Positions 17,688 through 27,961 are shown, counted from the stretch's first letter. The stretch: 64,000 nucleotides of DNA from Tenacibaculum maritimum NCIMB 2154 (GCF_900119795.1 NZ_LT634361.1:806001-870000), one strand, 5' to 3'. Made by a program: numbers and translations. The notes: generated by a model not told the origin, from the letters alone.

Positions 17688-18683
17688 ATGGAAAAGAAAT
17701 ATAGCATATTAGCACCAGAAAAGAGTAAAAAAGACCTGCAAGAAGAGCAATTGTATAGCAATAAACAAGTGAGTTTTTCACAACGATATGCCACTTTTTT
17801 AAGAGGACATATGTTTGTTCAATCTTATGGAGTGAGCACAAAAATATACGATGCACAAAAAAATAAAAGGTCAGAAGTGCAATTTGATGCCGAAGTTACC
17901 ATGCGTCAATTCCCAGATTTAGGCTATTTTGAATACACGATTAAAAAAGAAAAAATATTTATAAATAAGCAAGTACCAAAAACATTGGTAGAAAAGTTAG
18001 CTATAATCACTTCAAAAGCGTTGTATCCATTAAAAATAAAAACCTCTTTTAAAAATGAATTATTAAGTATCGTTAATCATGATGAAGTAGTCGCTCGTTG
18101 GGAGAACATCAAAATACAACTTCAAAAAGAATATGAAGGAGAGGCCTTTACACTTTATATTAAAAAAATTGAATCGGCTTTATACAAAGAGAGTTCATTG
18201 TTAGCATCTTTAAAACGCGAAGCGTTTTATGTGCTCTTGTTTCATGACACATATACAATGTACGATGAAAAGTTACAAAAAGAAGCAGAAATACATTTTC
18301 CAGTATCGGGTTTTAAAGTGCCTTTGGTATTTAAAGGAATTCAAAAAATTAGCAAGTATAGAACTTACTATGATATGGTATTAACGCGATTTGAATCAAT
18401 GGTAAGTAATACAACTACACAAGCTACATTAAATGTGGAGTTTGATTTGGATAACAATACCTTTTTACTAAAAAATGCAATAGCTAATTGTAATATAAAG
18501 AATAACGAAACAATATTAAAAACACTAACAACTACAGTATATCACTTAACAGAAAAACCAACAAAATACTACTCTTTTGAAGAGCAAAAAAAAGATATAA
18601 AACAACGACAAAAAGCAATACAAAAAGAAAAAAACAAAGATTTAACCTTAAAACAACGTTTTTACAATTGGTTAAATAATTAA
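17688..18683 (+). CDS. Unknown protein, possible effector-loading adaptor
   Basis: A 331-residue soluble protein with no signal peptide. I do not recognise it. It starts MEKKYSILAPEKSKKDLQEE, has a mixed alpha/beta middle, and ends in a highly charged Lys/Gln helix (about 285-331). It lies 11 bp before the PAAR-like gene, the position where adaptors or chaperones (DUF4123, EagR, DUF1795 in other subtypes) load PAAR-linked effectors. The gene at 45752 holds the same relative place before rhs but is unrelated in sequence. The adaptor role is inference from position. Confidence 0.45.
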   Translation: MEKKYSILAPEKSKKDLQEEQLYSNKQVSFSQRYATFLRGHMFVQSYGVSTKIYDAQKNKRSEVQFDAEVTMRQFPDLGYFEYTIKKEKIFINKQVPKTLVEKLAIITSKALYPLKIKTSFKNELLSIVNHDEVVARWENIKIQLQKEYEGEAFTLYIKKIESALYKESSLLASLKREAFYVLLFHDTYTMYDEKLQKEAEIHFPVSGFKVPLVFKGIQKISKYRTYYDMVLTRFESMVSNTTTQATLNVEFDLDNNTFLLKNAIANCNIKNNETILKTLTTTVYHLTEKPTKYYSFEEQKKDIKQRQKAIQKEKNKDLTLKQRFYNWLNN

Positions 18684-18694
18684 ATAAAAATAAT

Positions 18695-19216
18695 ATGGGA
18701 TTACAAGGAAAATTAGTCTGCCACGGAGCAGAATGCAAATGCAAAAATGGGAATATGCCTGACAAGCTTGTTGTAAAAACGCAAAGCAAGCGATATATAA
18801 ATGATCCAGAAGGAAGTGAAAAGTTAATGGCAACTGATAAGGAAATAGGGCAGCCTTTTGAGAAAAAAACTTTTGGACAATGTAAATTGCAACCTACGCC
18901 AAGTGGTTATAAACCATGCCAACCGAATATTACAGAATGGACAGATTTTTATCGTAAAATAAAGTTACAAGAAAATGGGGGTTCTCCATTATTAGAAGGT
19001 AGTAAAGCTACTTGTGCAATAGCTGGAGCTCCTTGTGTATGCATTACTTTTCATGGGCAAGTAGGAGTGCCTGCTGCTACTAGTTTTGAAGAAGCTGAAG
19101 AAGATGTCATCAGTCAAATAAATCCTGTAATAAACCCAACCACTTTAAAAGAAGAAGATCCTTTTAAAGGTATTGAGGCAGGAGTACATGAAGATACGGT
19201 TATAGGATATTTATAA
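18695..19216 (+). CDS. DUF4280 PAAR-like spike-tip protein
   Basis: 173 aa with the DUF4280 pattern: CHGAECKC near the N-terminus, then FGQCKLQP, YKPCQP and GSKATCAIAGAPCVCITFHGQ. Its regularly spaced Cys residues probably bind a metal at the tip. The family is a PAAR-like cap that sharpens the VgrG spike and carries an effector. Nine bases downstream begins the 969-aa candidate effector, which implies they act as a pair. Polar, no signal peptide, as expected for a cytosolic T6SS cargo. Confidence 0.85.
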   Translation: MGLQGKLVCHGAECKCKNGNMPDKLVVKTQSKRYINDPEGSEKLMATDKEIGQPFEKKTFGQCKLQPTPSGYKPCQPNITEWTDFYRKIKLQENGGSPLLEGSKATCAIAGAPCVCITFHGQVGVPAATSFEEAEEDVISQINPVINPTTLKEEDPFKGIEAGVHEDTVIGYL

Positions 19217-19225
19217 AGAAAAAGG

Positions 19226-22135
19226 ATGGCAAAATTAACATTACGACGAATATTTACTCAAAGAAAAGCGGATAAAGAAATTAATGGATTTCAGTATTTT
19301 GAAATACCATTAGGAAAAGAAGGCATTATATTTCATGTAAGTGATCAGTCTTATACTACAGAACCGATATATAGCTTTGCTCAGTTTCAAAATGTCTTAG
19401 AAAAGTACAAGAAAGACATGTCACATCCTGTGGATGTTAGAAATGCTTTAGCGAATGTAAAATGGAGTTATATAAATTATGAGCAATTAAAAACAATCCA
19501 AACGGTTCCGAAAGGAAGTTTTCATGATGCGTGGGGTGTTTGGAAGAACGAGGGAGGTGATTTTTTAGTAAAAGAATACGGTATCCAAAAGCAATATACA
19601 CAGGCAAAAAAAGTAAAGGTTTCTTCTAAAGATAAGGCACAGTTAGGAAACATATATTGGATAGAAGCGTATAACCTTTATCCAGAGTTTGACAAACCTA
19701 AATTGGGTGCTTTCGTAGCTTTTACAGGAAAACCTCAGGTACTCCGTACTGATTTTTATAGAAATAAGGAAGATATTCAACAAAAAGGAATTTATAAGTA
19801 TAACGATGAAGTCATATTAAGTATAAAAACACATTTATTACCCGATGTAACCACCCCATATCATGATTTTGCCGTTTTTGAAATAGATATTTATGAGTAT
19901 TATACTGATATAAAGGTTACTCAGGAACCTATTAGATATGTACAAGAGAAAACAGATAACCAAATAGCATACAATACAAACAATCTTATTCCTATTAAAA
20001 TAGACGAAGTATGGAGAGAAGCAACAGAACATGAAAGAGAAACGCCTATAAAATATTTTTACGCTAAAATAAGGGTCTTGCACTATAAAAATAAGGATGC
20101 AGCATTAGGTAATAAATGGGAGCCTATTAGAACGAATTTATTATCTTCTCATGTTGTAGGTTCTAAAGTGCCTGTTATTGCTCCAAATGGTGAGCAAGTT
20201 GTGGTGGAAATAAACAAGGAAGATTGGGCTAAAAAAAAATTTTACCAAATAAGCATATCGGAATCAGAAATAGAGGATGCTGCAAATGTATATACAGAAA
20301 AAGTTATTGAGGAGTATGATACTAACAAAGCTGGTAAAGGGCTTTATTCTTTTGGAGTATATTATAATACAAATTCTGAATTACTAGGGCAACGTACTTT
20401 TGAAATGCAAAAAATGATTGCAGAAGTTGTAGAAAGGCAATATACGGTTAAAAATAATGAGCCTTGTAAATTTTCTGCAATACAAGTGTCTGTAAATGGA
20501 GGAAGTTCTGAGGAAATATTTAATGAGCATAGTATAACCACAAAGCAAGCGGATAACAATATCAACTTGTTTGAAATGATAGCGAGTGATCATAAAAAGG
20601 AAAAAGTAACCATTGTACTTGATTGCTTAGAAGCCCAACATTACCAAAGCGAGGGTAAGGCCAAACCGCGGTGTCATGGTATAGGGTTGCCTCCTGGTGA
20701 AAAGCATAATGAAACAAATATATTTGATACCGAAAGTTTTTCTAAACAATGGCTAAATAGCAAAAACTATACAATAAAAGAGAATAGAATTGATATAGAA
20801 ATAGGCTATAAATATGATAGAACAGTTGCACAAGGAACTGTAATTGAAAATGGAGTATTGAATAAATTATGGTTTTTTAATTACTTTTGGTTAAAAGATA
20901 CCCAAATACAGTCGTATGCAATTCCTATAAGTACTTGTAGATATAGCAATCAAATTGTTAAAATAAATGTATATCCTGATATTACTTGGGGAATTACGTT
21001 AACTTTTGGAAGTAATGCATCAGCTTATAGTGATGATTGGAGAAAGGACATAACGGAGGATAGAAAAGAAACGTTAAAGGAAAGAAAAAAATATATAGAG
21101 GCTAAAGTAGAAGAAGTAACTCCTTATACAGGGTTTCCTAAAAAACCAAACCCGAACGCAGAGGTGGAGAAGGTATTGAGTAAATTAAAAATAGAATTTG
21201 GTGTAAATGTAAAATATGGTGATGAGGTCATAGCATACGGACTGAGTGATATTGAAAGTTTACAAACGCTGATACATACTTTTGGAAAAGCCATGTCTTT
21301 TTTTGACAATTTAACAGGGAATGGGGTGGATGAAAAGACGAAAAAAACTAAATTTGAAGAGCGTCAACAAAAGATACAAGAAAAATATAGAAATAAATTT
21401 TTGGGTAAGTTAGCAAAGGTACCCATTACCATAACCGTGGATAAACCGAGCTTTGCATTGGAAGCTACTTGGGGGCAATCGGTAGATAAAAATAAGTTTT
21501 CAAGAAATATTGACTTGTTTTTTAAAGCGTCGCCTTTGGTGAAGGCTAGTGGAAAGCTAGATCTTATAAATTGTTGTACACTAATACCGTTTGCTGGACA
21601 AGTGATTAAATTGGCTGATTTGATATTGGAATATGCAGGGGTTACGCCAAGTTGCTTTATAGAATTGGTAGGGGAAATTTCATTTGAAATGAGCATGAGT
21701 TGTAAATTAGGAAACAAGCCGAATGAGCTCAAGGAAAACCTAGATGGCAAATTAAAGCTCCGTATAGAGGCAAGTGTAACGATTGGAGGTGGTGGGTTGG
21801 CTGGTTTTATATTTGTAGTGGCTAATGGAGATGTGACGAGTTATTACGATCAAAATACGTATAAGGCAACGGGAGAAACGGGCTTTGTAGGGAATGTTGC
21901 TCAAGGAGTGGACGGAGAGGGATTTTACCTTGAAAATAACCTTACTTTTTTAGGGCTAGAGTTTAAAGCAACTAAGGAAAATGAAACGAGATTTAAAGGA
22001 GAATATAAAGGAGGGAGATTAAACAAGAAATTAAAAAACCAAAGCCTTAGCCATAAAAAAAGCGAAACAATAGCAACGTTTACAGCTATTAAAGCCAAAG
22101 AAATATTAAAAAGCAAAAGATATATAACTCAATAA
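19226..22135 (+). CDS. Large candidate T6SS effector (969 aa) paired with the PAAR-like tip
   Basis: I do not recognise a catalytic domain. The N-terminal about 640 residues are beta-rich. The C-terminal part (about 770-930) has hydrophobic/Gly-rich stretches (LIPFAGQVIKLADLILEYAG and TIGGGGLAGFIFVVANG) inside amphipathic strands, compatible with membrane insertion. A Cys/His cluster (KPRCHGIGLPPGEKH) lies near 485. It follows the PAAR-like gene by 9 bp and precedes six lipoprotein copies by 5 bp. Lipoprotein immunity implies a periplasmic or membrane target, so a pore-forming or envelope-damaging toxin is my best guess. Confidence 0.55.
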   Translation: MAKLTLRRIFTQRKADKEINGFQYFEIPLGKEGIIFHVSDQSYTTEPIYSFAQFQNVLEKYKKDMSHPVDVRNALANVKWSYINYEQLKTIQTVPKGSFHDAWGVWKNEGGDFLVKEYGIQKQYTQAKKVKVSSKDKAQLGNIYWIEAYNLYPEFDKPKLGAFVAFTGKPQVLRTDFYRNKEDIQQKGIYKYNDEVILSIKTHLLPDVTTPYHDFAVFEIDIYEYYTDIKVTQEPIRYVQEKTDNQIAYNTNNLIPIKIDEVWREATEHERETPIKYFYAKIRVLHYKNKDAALGNKWEPIRTNLLSSHVVGSKVPVIAPNGEQVVVEINKEDWAKKKFYQISISESEIEDAANVYTEKVIEEYDTNKAGKGLYSFGVYYNTNSELLGQRTFEMQKMIAEVVERQYTVKNNEPCKFSAIQVSVNGGSSEEIFNEHSITTKQADNNINLFEMIASDHKKEKVTIVLDCLEAQHYQSEGKAKPRCHGIGLPPGEKHNETNIFDTESFSKQWLNSKNYTIKENRIDIEIGYKYDRTVAQGTVIENGVLNKLWFFNYFWLKDTQIQSYAIPISTCRYSNQIVKINVYPDITWGITLTFGSNASAYSDDWRKDITEDRKETLKERKKYIEAKVEEVTPYTGFPKKPNPNAEVEKVLSKLKIEFGVNVKYGDEVIAYGLSDIESLQTLIHTFGKAMSFFDNLTGNGVDEKTKKTKFEERQQKIQEKYRNKFLGKLAKVPITITVDKPSFALEATWGQSVDKNKFSRNIDLFFKASPLVKASGKLDLINCCTLIPFAGQVIKLADLILEYAGVTPSCFIELVGEISFEMSMSCKLGNKPNELKENLDGKLKLRIEASVTIGGGGLAGFIFVVANGDVTSYYDQNTYKATGETGFVGNVAQGVDGEGFYLENNLTFLGLEFKATKENETRFKGEYKGGRLNKKLKNQSLSHKKSETIATFTAIKAKEILKSKRYITQ

Positions 22136-22140
22136 TAAAA

Positions 22141-23103
22141 ATGAAACATTATAAATACTTACTATTATTAACCATTACGGGTTTGCAATTAGCATGTGGA
22201 CAGCAAACATCCGTTGATACAAAAAAAAGAGAAATGAAACCAATAAATTTAATGAAAGGAAGTTATATAGATGAAACGTTACCTAAGCATGGGTATTACC
22301 TACAAATAAACAACCAGAATTGCCATTATGAAATACGAGTGAATGATTTAGAAAGTGCTATATATAAAAAACAAGAACCTGTAATGTCTGTTCGGGTACC
22401 TATAAATTTGGAAATTTCAAAAAGTGGCACCCAAAGTTTGTCCATACGTGTATTTCCAATAAAAGGGGCTTTTTTAAGTAAAATGGCAGACCTATCCATA
22501 GGTTTGTTTTACTATACAGACATGTCTGATGAGGAAAATAGCTATGGAGAATTGGTACATTTGTTGGATTGGGAATTGCCTAAAATAGAAAATGAAGAAA
22601 CGCCAATGGTACGATTGGATACTGTTTTTAAAGCCACAGTACCTTATGAGATTAAAGATTTAGACTATGCACTGGATCTATCTAATATGGACAAGGAAGA
22701 ACTTCTTAAAGAAGCAGAAGAAAAATATAAGGAAATACGGTATTACGTATTAAACGACTATGATAAATTAAATATTTTACAAACTGATAGACCGAGAGGA
22801 ATAACATTTTATCTTTCTGAAAAAAAGATATTACAAGTTTTAGAGAATAATAAAAAATCATATCAAAATCCAGCAGAAATAAAGTATATTCAGAAAATAG
22901 AAAATTTCGAATTAGCATTATATGCTTATGGTAAAATATTAGCCTTAAAAAGAATTGAAGATGGAAGTAATGTAATTTGTAAAGCAGAGATTTTAGAGGA
23001 AGACCATCCTCCATATTATAAAAAGGGAGATATAAATATTTATAGTAGTCTTCCTATTTACTTATATAAAGATAAAAGAGACAACCAATGGCATATATGG
23101 TAA
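22141..23103 (+). CDS. Array A lipoprotein 1 (putative immunity protein)
   Basis: 320 aa; signal peptide MKHYKYLLLLTITGLQLACG with Cys19 as the lipidated residue. The residues after Cys (GQQTS) lack an acidic surface-export motif, so a periplasm-facing location is likely. This copy has its own signal peptide, unlike copies 2-6. It has the type-1 N-terminal module (VDTKKREM...GSYIDE...NDLESAIY) and the most divergent C-terminal third (DKLNILQTDRPRGITFYLSE). The centre (SLSIRVFPIKGAFLSKMADL) is shared by all copies. It is first after the 969-aa effector (5 bp). Confidence 0.65.
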   Translation: MKHYKYLLLLTITGLQLACGQQTSVDTKKREMKPINLMKGSYIDETLPKHGYYLQINNQNCHYEIRVNDLESAIYKKQEPVMSVRVPINLEISKSGTQSLSIRVFPIKGAFLSKMADLSIGLFYYTDMSDEENSYGELVHLLDWELPKIENEETPMVRLDTVFKATVPYEIKDLDYALDLSNMDKEELLKEAEEKYKEIRYYVLNDYDKLNILQTDRPRGITFYLSEKKILQVLENNKKSYQNPAEIKYIQKIENFELALYAYGKILALKRIEDGSNVICKAEILEEDHPPYYKKGDINIYSSLPIYLYKDKRDNQWHIW

Positions 23104-24077
23104 GGGGGATACTCTTTTTTGGGGGCTTTTTGCTGCTTTGTTTGCAATTAGCATGTGGACAGCAAACATCCGCCGATAGCATAAAAAAAGAGAAACAACC
23201 AATGAGAAAGAAATTAGATGTAAATTCAGAAAATACTTTTGATAAAGAAGCTCCTAAACATGGATATTACCTACAAATAAACCATCAAAATTGCCATTAC
23301 GAGGTTCGTGTAAATGATGAAGAAGCCTACCAGTATAGAGACCGATACCCTGTGATGTCTATAAGACCTCCTTTAAATCCGTTTATACAAAAAAGTGGGG
23401 AACAGAGTTTGTCCATACGTGTATTTCCAATAAAAGGGGCTTTTTTAAGTAAAATGGCAGACCTATCCATAGGTTTGTTTTACTATACAGACATGTCTGA
23501 CGAGGAAAATAGCTATGGGGAATTGGTACATTTGTTGGATTGGGAATTGCCTAAAATAGAAAATGAAGAAACGCCAATGGTACGATTGGATACTGTTTTT
23601 AAAGCCACAGTACCTTATGAGATTAAAAACTTAGACCATGCAGTGGATCTATCTAAAATGGACAAAGACGAGCTATTAGCAGAGGTAGTAGCAGAATACA
23701 AAGCAATTTTTAAACTGATGGAGAGAGATTACCATCAATATTATATAGAAAGGAATAAACCAGCTTTTGACCGTTCAGACATGTGGGCTTATACAACGGA
23801 GGAGAGTAGTAGAAAAGTAAGTGAAAATAATGCTGCCTTTTTTAAGGAGGATTTAGAAGAAATTCAACCTATAGAAAATTATAAGTTAAATCTTTATGCT
23901 TATGGGAAAACAGTATCCCTAAGGCGTATGATAGACAATGGAAATGTGATTTGTAAGGCAGAAATTCTAGAGGAAGACCATCCTCCATATTATAAAAAGG
24001 GAGAGAAACATTATTATGAAGGAGCACCAGTTCGTTTGTACAAAGATAAAAGAGACAACCAATGGCATATATGGTAA
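23088..24077 (+). CDS. Array A lipoprotein 2
   Basis: 329 aa with type-2 N-module (ADSIKKEKQPM...VNSENTFDKEAPKHG...NDEEAYQYRDRYP). The start ATG lies inside the last codons of copy 1 (overlap 16 bp, different frame), giving a new signal peptide MVRGILFFGGFLLLCLQLAC. C-terminal markers are ERNKPAF, MWAYTTEE, AEILEEDHPP and YYEGAPV. Nearly identical to copy 3. Confidence 0.65.
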   Translation: MAYMVRGILFFGGFLLLCLQLACGQQTSADSIKKEKQPMRKKLDVNSENTFDKEAPKHGYYLQINHQNCHYEVRVNDEEAYQYRDRYPVMSIRPPLNPFIQKSGEQSLSIRVFPIKGAFLSKMADLSIGLFYYTDMSDEENSYGELVHLLDWELPKIENEETPMVRLDTVFKATVPYEIKNLDHAVDLSKMDKDELLAEVVAEYKAIFKLMERDYHQYYIERNKPAFDRSDMWAYTTEESSRKVSENNAAFFKEDLEEIQPIENYKLNLYAYGKTVSLRRMIDNGNVICKAEILEEDHPPYYKKGEKHYYEGAPVRLYKDKRDNQWHIW

Positions 24078-25051
24078 GGGGGATACTCTTTTTTTGGGGC
24101 TTTTTACTGCTTTGTTTGCAATTAGCATGTGGACAGCAAACATCCGCTGATAACATAAAAAAAGAGAAACAACCAATGAGAAAGAAATTAGACGTAAATT
24201 CAGAAAATACTTTTGATAAAGAAGCTCCTAAACATGGATATTACCTACAAATAAACCATCAAAATTGCCATTACGAGGTTCGTGTAAATGATGAAGAAGC
24301 CTACCAGTATAGAGACCGATACCCTGTGATGTCTATAAGACCTCCTTTAAATCCGTTTATACAAAAAAGTGGGGAACAGAGTTTGTCCATACGTGTATTT
24401 CCAATAAAAGGGGCTTTTTTAAGTAAAATGGCAGACCTATCCATAGGTTTGTTTTACTATACGGATATGTCTGACGAGGAAAATAGCTATGGGGAATTGG
24501 TACATTTGTTGGATTGGGAATTGCCTAAAATAGAAAAAGAAGAAACGCCAATGGTACGATTGGATACTGTTTTTAAAGCCACAGTACCTTATGAGATTAA
24601 AAACTTAGACCATGCAGTGGATCTATCTAAAATGGACAAAGACGAGCTATTAGCAGAGGTAGTAGCGGAATACAAAGCAATTTTTAAACTGATGGAGAGA
24701 GATTACCATCAATATTATATAGAAAGGAATAAACCAGCTTTTGACCGTTCAGACATGTGGGCTTATACAACGGAGGAGAGTAGTAGAAAAGTAAGTGAAA
24801 ATAATGCTGCCTTTTTTAAGGAGGATTTAGAAGAAATTCAACCTATAGAAAATTATAAGTTAAATCTTTATGCTTATGGGAAAACAGTATCCCTAAGGCG
24901 TATGATAGACAATGGAAATGTGATTTGTAAGGCGCAAACATTAACTGAAGACCATCCTCCATATTATAAAAAGGGAGAGAAACATTATTATGCGGGGTTA
25001 CCAGTTCGTTTGTACAAAGATAAAAGAGACAACCAATGGCATATATGGTAA
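24062..25051 (+). CDS. Array A lipoprotein 3
   Basis: 329 aa; a near copy of lipoprotein 2. Distinguishing residues are FFWGFLL in the signal peptide, IEKEETP in the centre, AQTLTEDHPP instead of AEILEEDHPP, and YYAGLPV near the end. It starts within the stop region of copy 2 (16-bp overlap). The repeat distance to its neighbours is exactly 974 bp. Confidence 0.65.
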   Translation: MAYMVRGILFFWGFLLLCLQLACGQQTSADNIKKEKQPMRKKLDVNSENTFDKEAPKHGYYLQINHQNCHYEVRVNDEEAYQYRDRYPVMSIRPPLNPFIQKSGEQSLSIRVFPIKGAFLSKMADLSIGLFYYTDMSDEENSYGELVHLLDWELPKIEKEETPMVRLDTVFKATVPYEIKNLDHAVDLSKMDKDELLAEVVAEYKAIFKLMERDYHQYYIERNKPAFDRSDMWAYTTEESSRKVSENNAAFFKEDLEEIQPIENYKLNLYAYGKTVSLRRMIDNGNVICKAQTLTEDHPPYYKKGEKHYYAGLPVRLYKDKRDNQWHIW

Positions 25052-26025
25052 GGGGGATACTCTTTTTTGGGGGCTTTTTGCTGCTTTGTTTGCAATTAGC
25101 ATGTGGGCAGCAAACATCCGTTGATAGCATAAAAAAAGAGAAACAACCAATGACAAAGAAATTAGATGTAAATTCAGAAAATACTTTTGATAAAGAAGCT
25201 CCTAAACATGGATATTACCTACAAATAAACCATCAAAATTGCCATTACGAGATTCGTGTAAATGATGAAGAAGCCTACCAGTATAGAGACCGATACCCTG
25301 TGATGTCTATAAGACCATCATTAAATCCTCTTATCTATAAAAATGGGAAACAGAGTTTGTCCATACGTGTATTTCCAATAAAAGGGGCTTTTTTAAGTAA
25401 AATGGCAGACCTATCCATAGGTTTGTTTTACTATACAGACATGTCTGATGAGGAAAATAGCTATGGGGAATTGGTACATTTGTTGGATTGGGAATTACCT
25501 AAAATAGAAAATGAAGAAACGCCAATGGTACGATTGGATACTGTTTTTAAAGCCACAGTACCTTATGAGATTAAAAACTTAGACCATGCAGTGGATCTCT
25601 CTAAAATGGACAAAGACCAGCTATTAGCAGAGGTAGTAGCAGAATACAAAGCAATTTTTAAACTGATGGAGAGAGATTACCATCAATACTATATCGAAAG
25701 AGATAAACCTTCTTTTGACCGTTCAGACATGTGGGCTTATACAACGGAGGAGAGTAGTAGAAAAGTAAGTGAAGATAATGCTGCCTTTTTTAAGGAGGAT
25801 TTAGAAGAAATTCAACCTATAGAAAATTATAAGTTAAACCTTTATGCTTATGGGAAAACAGTATCTCTAAGGCGTATGATAGACAATGGAGATGTGATTT
25901 GTAAGGCAGAAATTTTAGAGGAAGACCATCCTCCATATTATAAAAAGGGAGAGAAACATTATTATAGAAGTAAGCCTGTTCGTTTGTACAAAGATAAAAG
26001 AGACAACCAATGGCATATATGGTAA
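25036..26025 (+). CDS. Array A lipoprotein 4
   Basis: 329 aa, type-2 N-module with a local variant (RPSLNPLIYKNGKQS) around residue 90-105. C-terminal markers are DKDQLL, ERDKPSF, MWAY, AEILEEDHPP and YYRSKPV. Same 16-bp overlap with the gene before it. Confidence 0.65.
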   Translation: MAYMVRGILFFGGFLLLCLQLACGQQTSVDSIKKEKQPMTKKLDVNSENTFDKEAPKHGYYLQINHQNCHYEIRVNDEEAYQYRDRYPVMSIRPSLNPLIYKNGKQSLSIRVFPIKGAFLSKMADLSIGLFYYTDMSDEENSYGELVHLLDWELPKIENEETPMVRLDTVFKATVPYEIKNLDHAVDLSKMDKDQLLAEVVAEYKAIFKLMERDYHQYYIERDKPSFDRSDMWAYTTEESSRKVSEDNAAFFKEDLEEIQPIENYKLNLYAYGKTVSLRRMIDNGDVICKAEILEEDHPPYYKKGEKHYYRSKPVRLYKDKRDNQWHIW

Positions 26026-26999
26026 GGGGGATACTCTTTTTTGGGTGCTTTTTGCTGCTTTGTTTGCAATTAGCATGTGGGCAGCAAACATCCGTTGATA
26101 GCATAAAAAAAGAGAAACAACCAATGACAAAGAAATTAGATGTAAATTCAGAAAATACTTTTGATAAAGAAGCTCCTAAACATGGATATTACCTACAAAT
26201 AAACCATCAAAATTGCCATTACGAGGTTCGTGTAAATGATGAAGAAGCCTACCAGTATAGAGACCGATACCCTGTGATGTCTATAAGACCTCCTTTAAAT
26301 CCATTTATACAAAAAAGTGGGGAACAGAGTTTGTCCATACGTGTATTTCCAATAAAAGGGGCTTTTTTAAGTAAAATGGCAGACCTATCCATAGGTTTGT
26401 TTTACTATACGGATATGTCTGATGAGGAAAATAGCTATGGGGAATTGGTACATTTGTTGGATTGGGAATTGCCTAAAATAGAAAATGAAGAAACGCCAAT
26501 AGTACGATTGGATACTGTTTTTAAAGCCACAGTACCTTATGAGATTAAAAACTTAGACCATGCAGTGGATCTATCTAAAATGGACAAAGACGAGCTATTA
26601 GCAGAGGTAGTAGCGGAATACAAAGCAATTTTTAAACTGATGCAAAGAGATTACCATCAATACTATATCGAAAGAGACAAGCCTTCTTTTGACCGTTCAG
26701 ACATGTGGTTTTATACGACGGAGGAGAGTAGTAGAAAAGTAAGTGAAAATAATGCTACTTTTTTTACAGATCATATAGAGAATATCCAACCTATAGAAAA
26801 TTATAAATTAAACCTTTATGCTTATGGGAAAACAGTATCCCTAAGGCGTATGATAGACAATGGAGATGTGATTTGTAAGGCACAAACATTAACTGAAGAC
26901 CATCCTCCATATTATAAAAAGGGAGAGAAGCATTATTATGAAGGGTTACCAGTTCGTTTGTACAAAGATAAAAGAGACAACCAATGGCATATATGGTAA
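26010..26999 (+). CDS. Array A lipoprotein 5
   Basis: 329 aa, type-2 N-module. C-terminal markers are LMQRDYHQY, MWFYTTEE, TFFTDHIENIQ (a local replacement of FFKEDLEEIQ), AQTLTEDHPP and YYEGLPV. Same overlap and spacing as its neighbours. Confidence 0.65.
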   Translation: MAYMVRGILFFGCFLLLCLQLACGQQTSVDSIKKEKQPMTKKLDVNSENTFDKEAPKHGYYLQINHQNCHYEVRVNDEEAYQYRDRYPVMSIRPPLNPFIQKSGEQSLSIRVFPIKGAFLSKMADLSIGLFYYTDMSDEENSYGELVHLLDWELPKIENEETPIVRLDTVFKATVPYEIKNLDHAVDLSKMDKDELLAEVVAEYKAIFKLMQRDYHQYYIERDKPSFDRSDMWFYTTEESSRKVSENNATFFTDHIENIQPIENYKLNLYAYGKTVSLRRMIDNGDVICKAQTLTEDHPPYYKKGEKHYYEGLPVRLYKDKRDNQWHIW

Positions 27000-27961
27000 G
27001 GGGGATACTCTTTTTTGGGGGCTTTTTGCTGCTTTGTTTGCAATTAGCATGTGGGCAGCAAACATCCGTTGATACAAAAAAAAGAGAAATGAAATCAATA
27101 GATCGAATGAAAGGAAGTTATATAGATGAAAGGTTGCCTAAGCATGGGTATTACTTACAAATAAACCATCAAAATTGCCATTATGAAATACGAGTGAATG
27201 ATTTAGAAAGTGCGATATATAGAGACCCAGAGCCTGTGATGTCTATTCGGGTACCTATAAACCCGGAAATTTCAAAAAGTGGCACCCAAAGTTTGTCCAT
27301 ACGTGTATTTCCAATAAAAGGGGCTTTTTTAAGTAAAATGGCAGACCTATCCATAGGTTTGTTTTACTATACAGACATGTCTGATGAGGAAAATAGCTAT
27401 GGGGAATTGGTACATTTGTTGGATTGGGAATTACCTAAAATAGAAAATGAAGAAACGCCAATGGTACGATTGGATACTGTTTTTAAAGCCACAGTACCTT
27501 ATGAGATTAAAAACTTAGACCATGCAGTGGATCTATCTAAAATGGACAAAGACGAGCTATTAGCAGAGGTAGTAGCGGAATACAAAGCAATTTTTAAACT
27601 GATGGAGAGAGATTACCATCAATATTATATCGAAAGAGACAAGCCTTCTTTTGACCGTTCAGACATGTGGTTTTATACAACGGAGGAGAGTAGTAGAAAA
27701 GTAAGTGAAAATAATGCTACCTTTTTTAAGGAGGATTTAGAAGAAATTCAACCTATAGAAAATTATAAGTTAAATCTTTATGCTTATGGGAAAACAGTAT
27801 CTTTAAGGCGTATGATAGATAATGGAGATGTGATTTGTAAGGCGCAAACATTAACTGAAGACCATCCTCCATATTATAAAAAGGGAGAGAAACATTATTA
27901 TAGAAGTAAGCCTGTTCGTTTGTACAAAGATAAAAGAGACAACCAATGGCATATATGGTAA
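26984..27961 (+). CDS. Array A lipoprotein 6 (type-1/type-2 hybrid)
   Basis: 325 aa. It combines the type-1 N-module of copy 1 (VDTKKREMKS...GSYIDERLPKHG...NDLESAIYRDPEP, SGTQSLSIRV) with the C-terminal part of copies 4-5 (ERDKPSF, MWFY, AQTLTEDHPP, YYRSKPV) and the signal peptide of copies 2-5. It is a clear recombinant between array members. Confidence 0.65.
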   Translation: MAYMVRGILFFGGFLLLCLQLACGQQTSVDTKKREMKSIDRMKGSYIDERLPKHGYYLQINHQNCHYEIRVNDLESAIYRDPEPVMSIRVPINPEISKSGTQSLSIRVFPIKGAFLSKMADLSIGLFYYTDMSDEENSYGELVHLLDWELPKIENEETPMVRLDTVFKATVPYEIKNLDHAVDLSKMDKDELLAEVVAEYKAIFKLMERDYHQYYIERDKPSFDRSDMWFYTTEESSRKVSENNATFFKEDLEEIQPIENYKLNLYAYGKTVSLRRMIDNGDVICKAQTLTEDHPPYYKKGEKHYYRSKPVRLYKDKRDNQWHIW

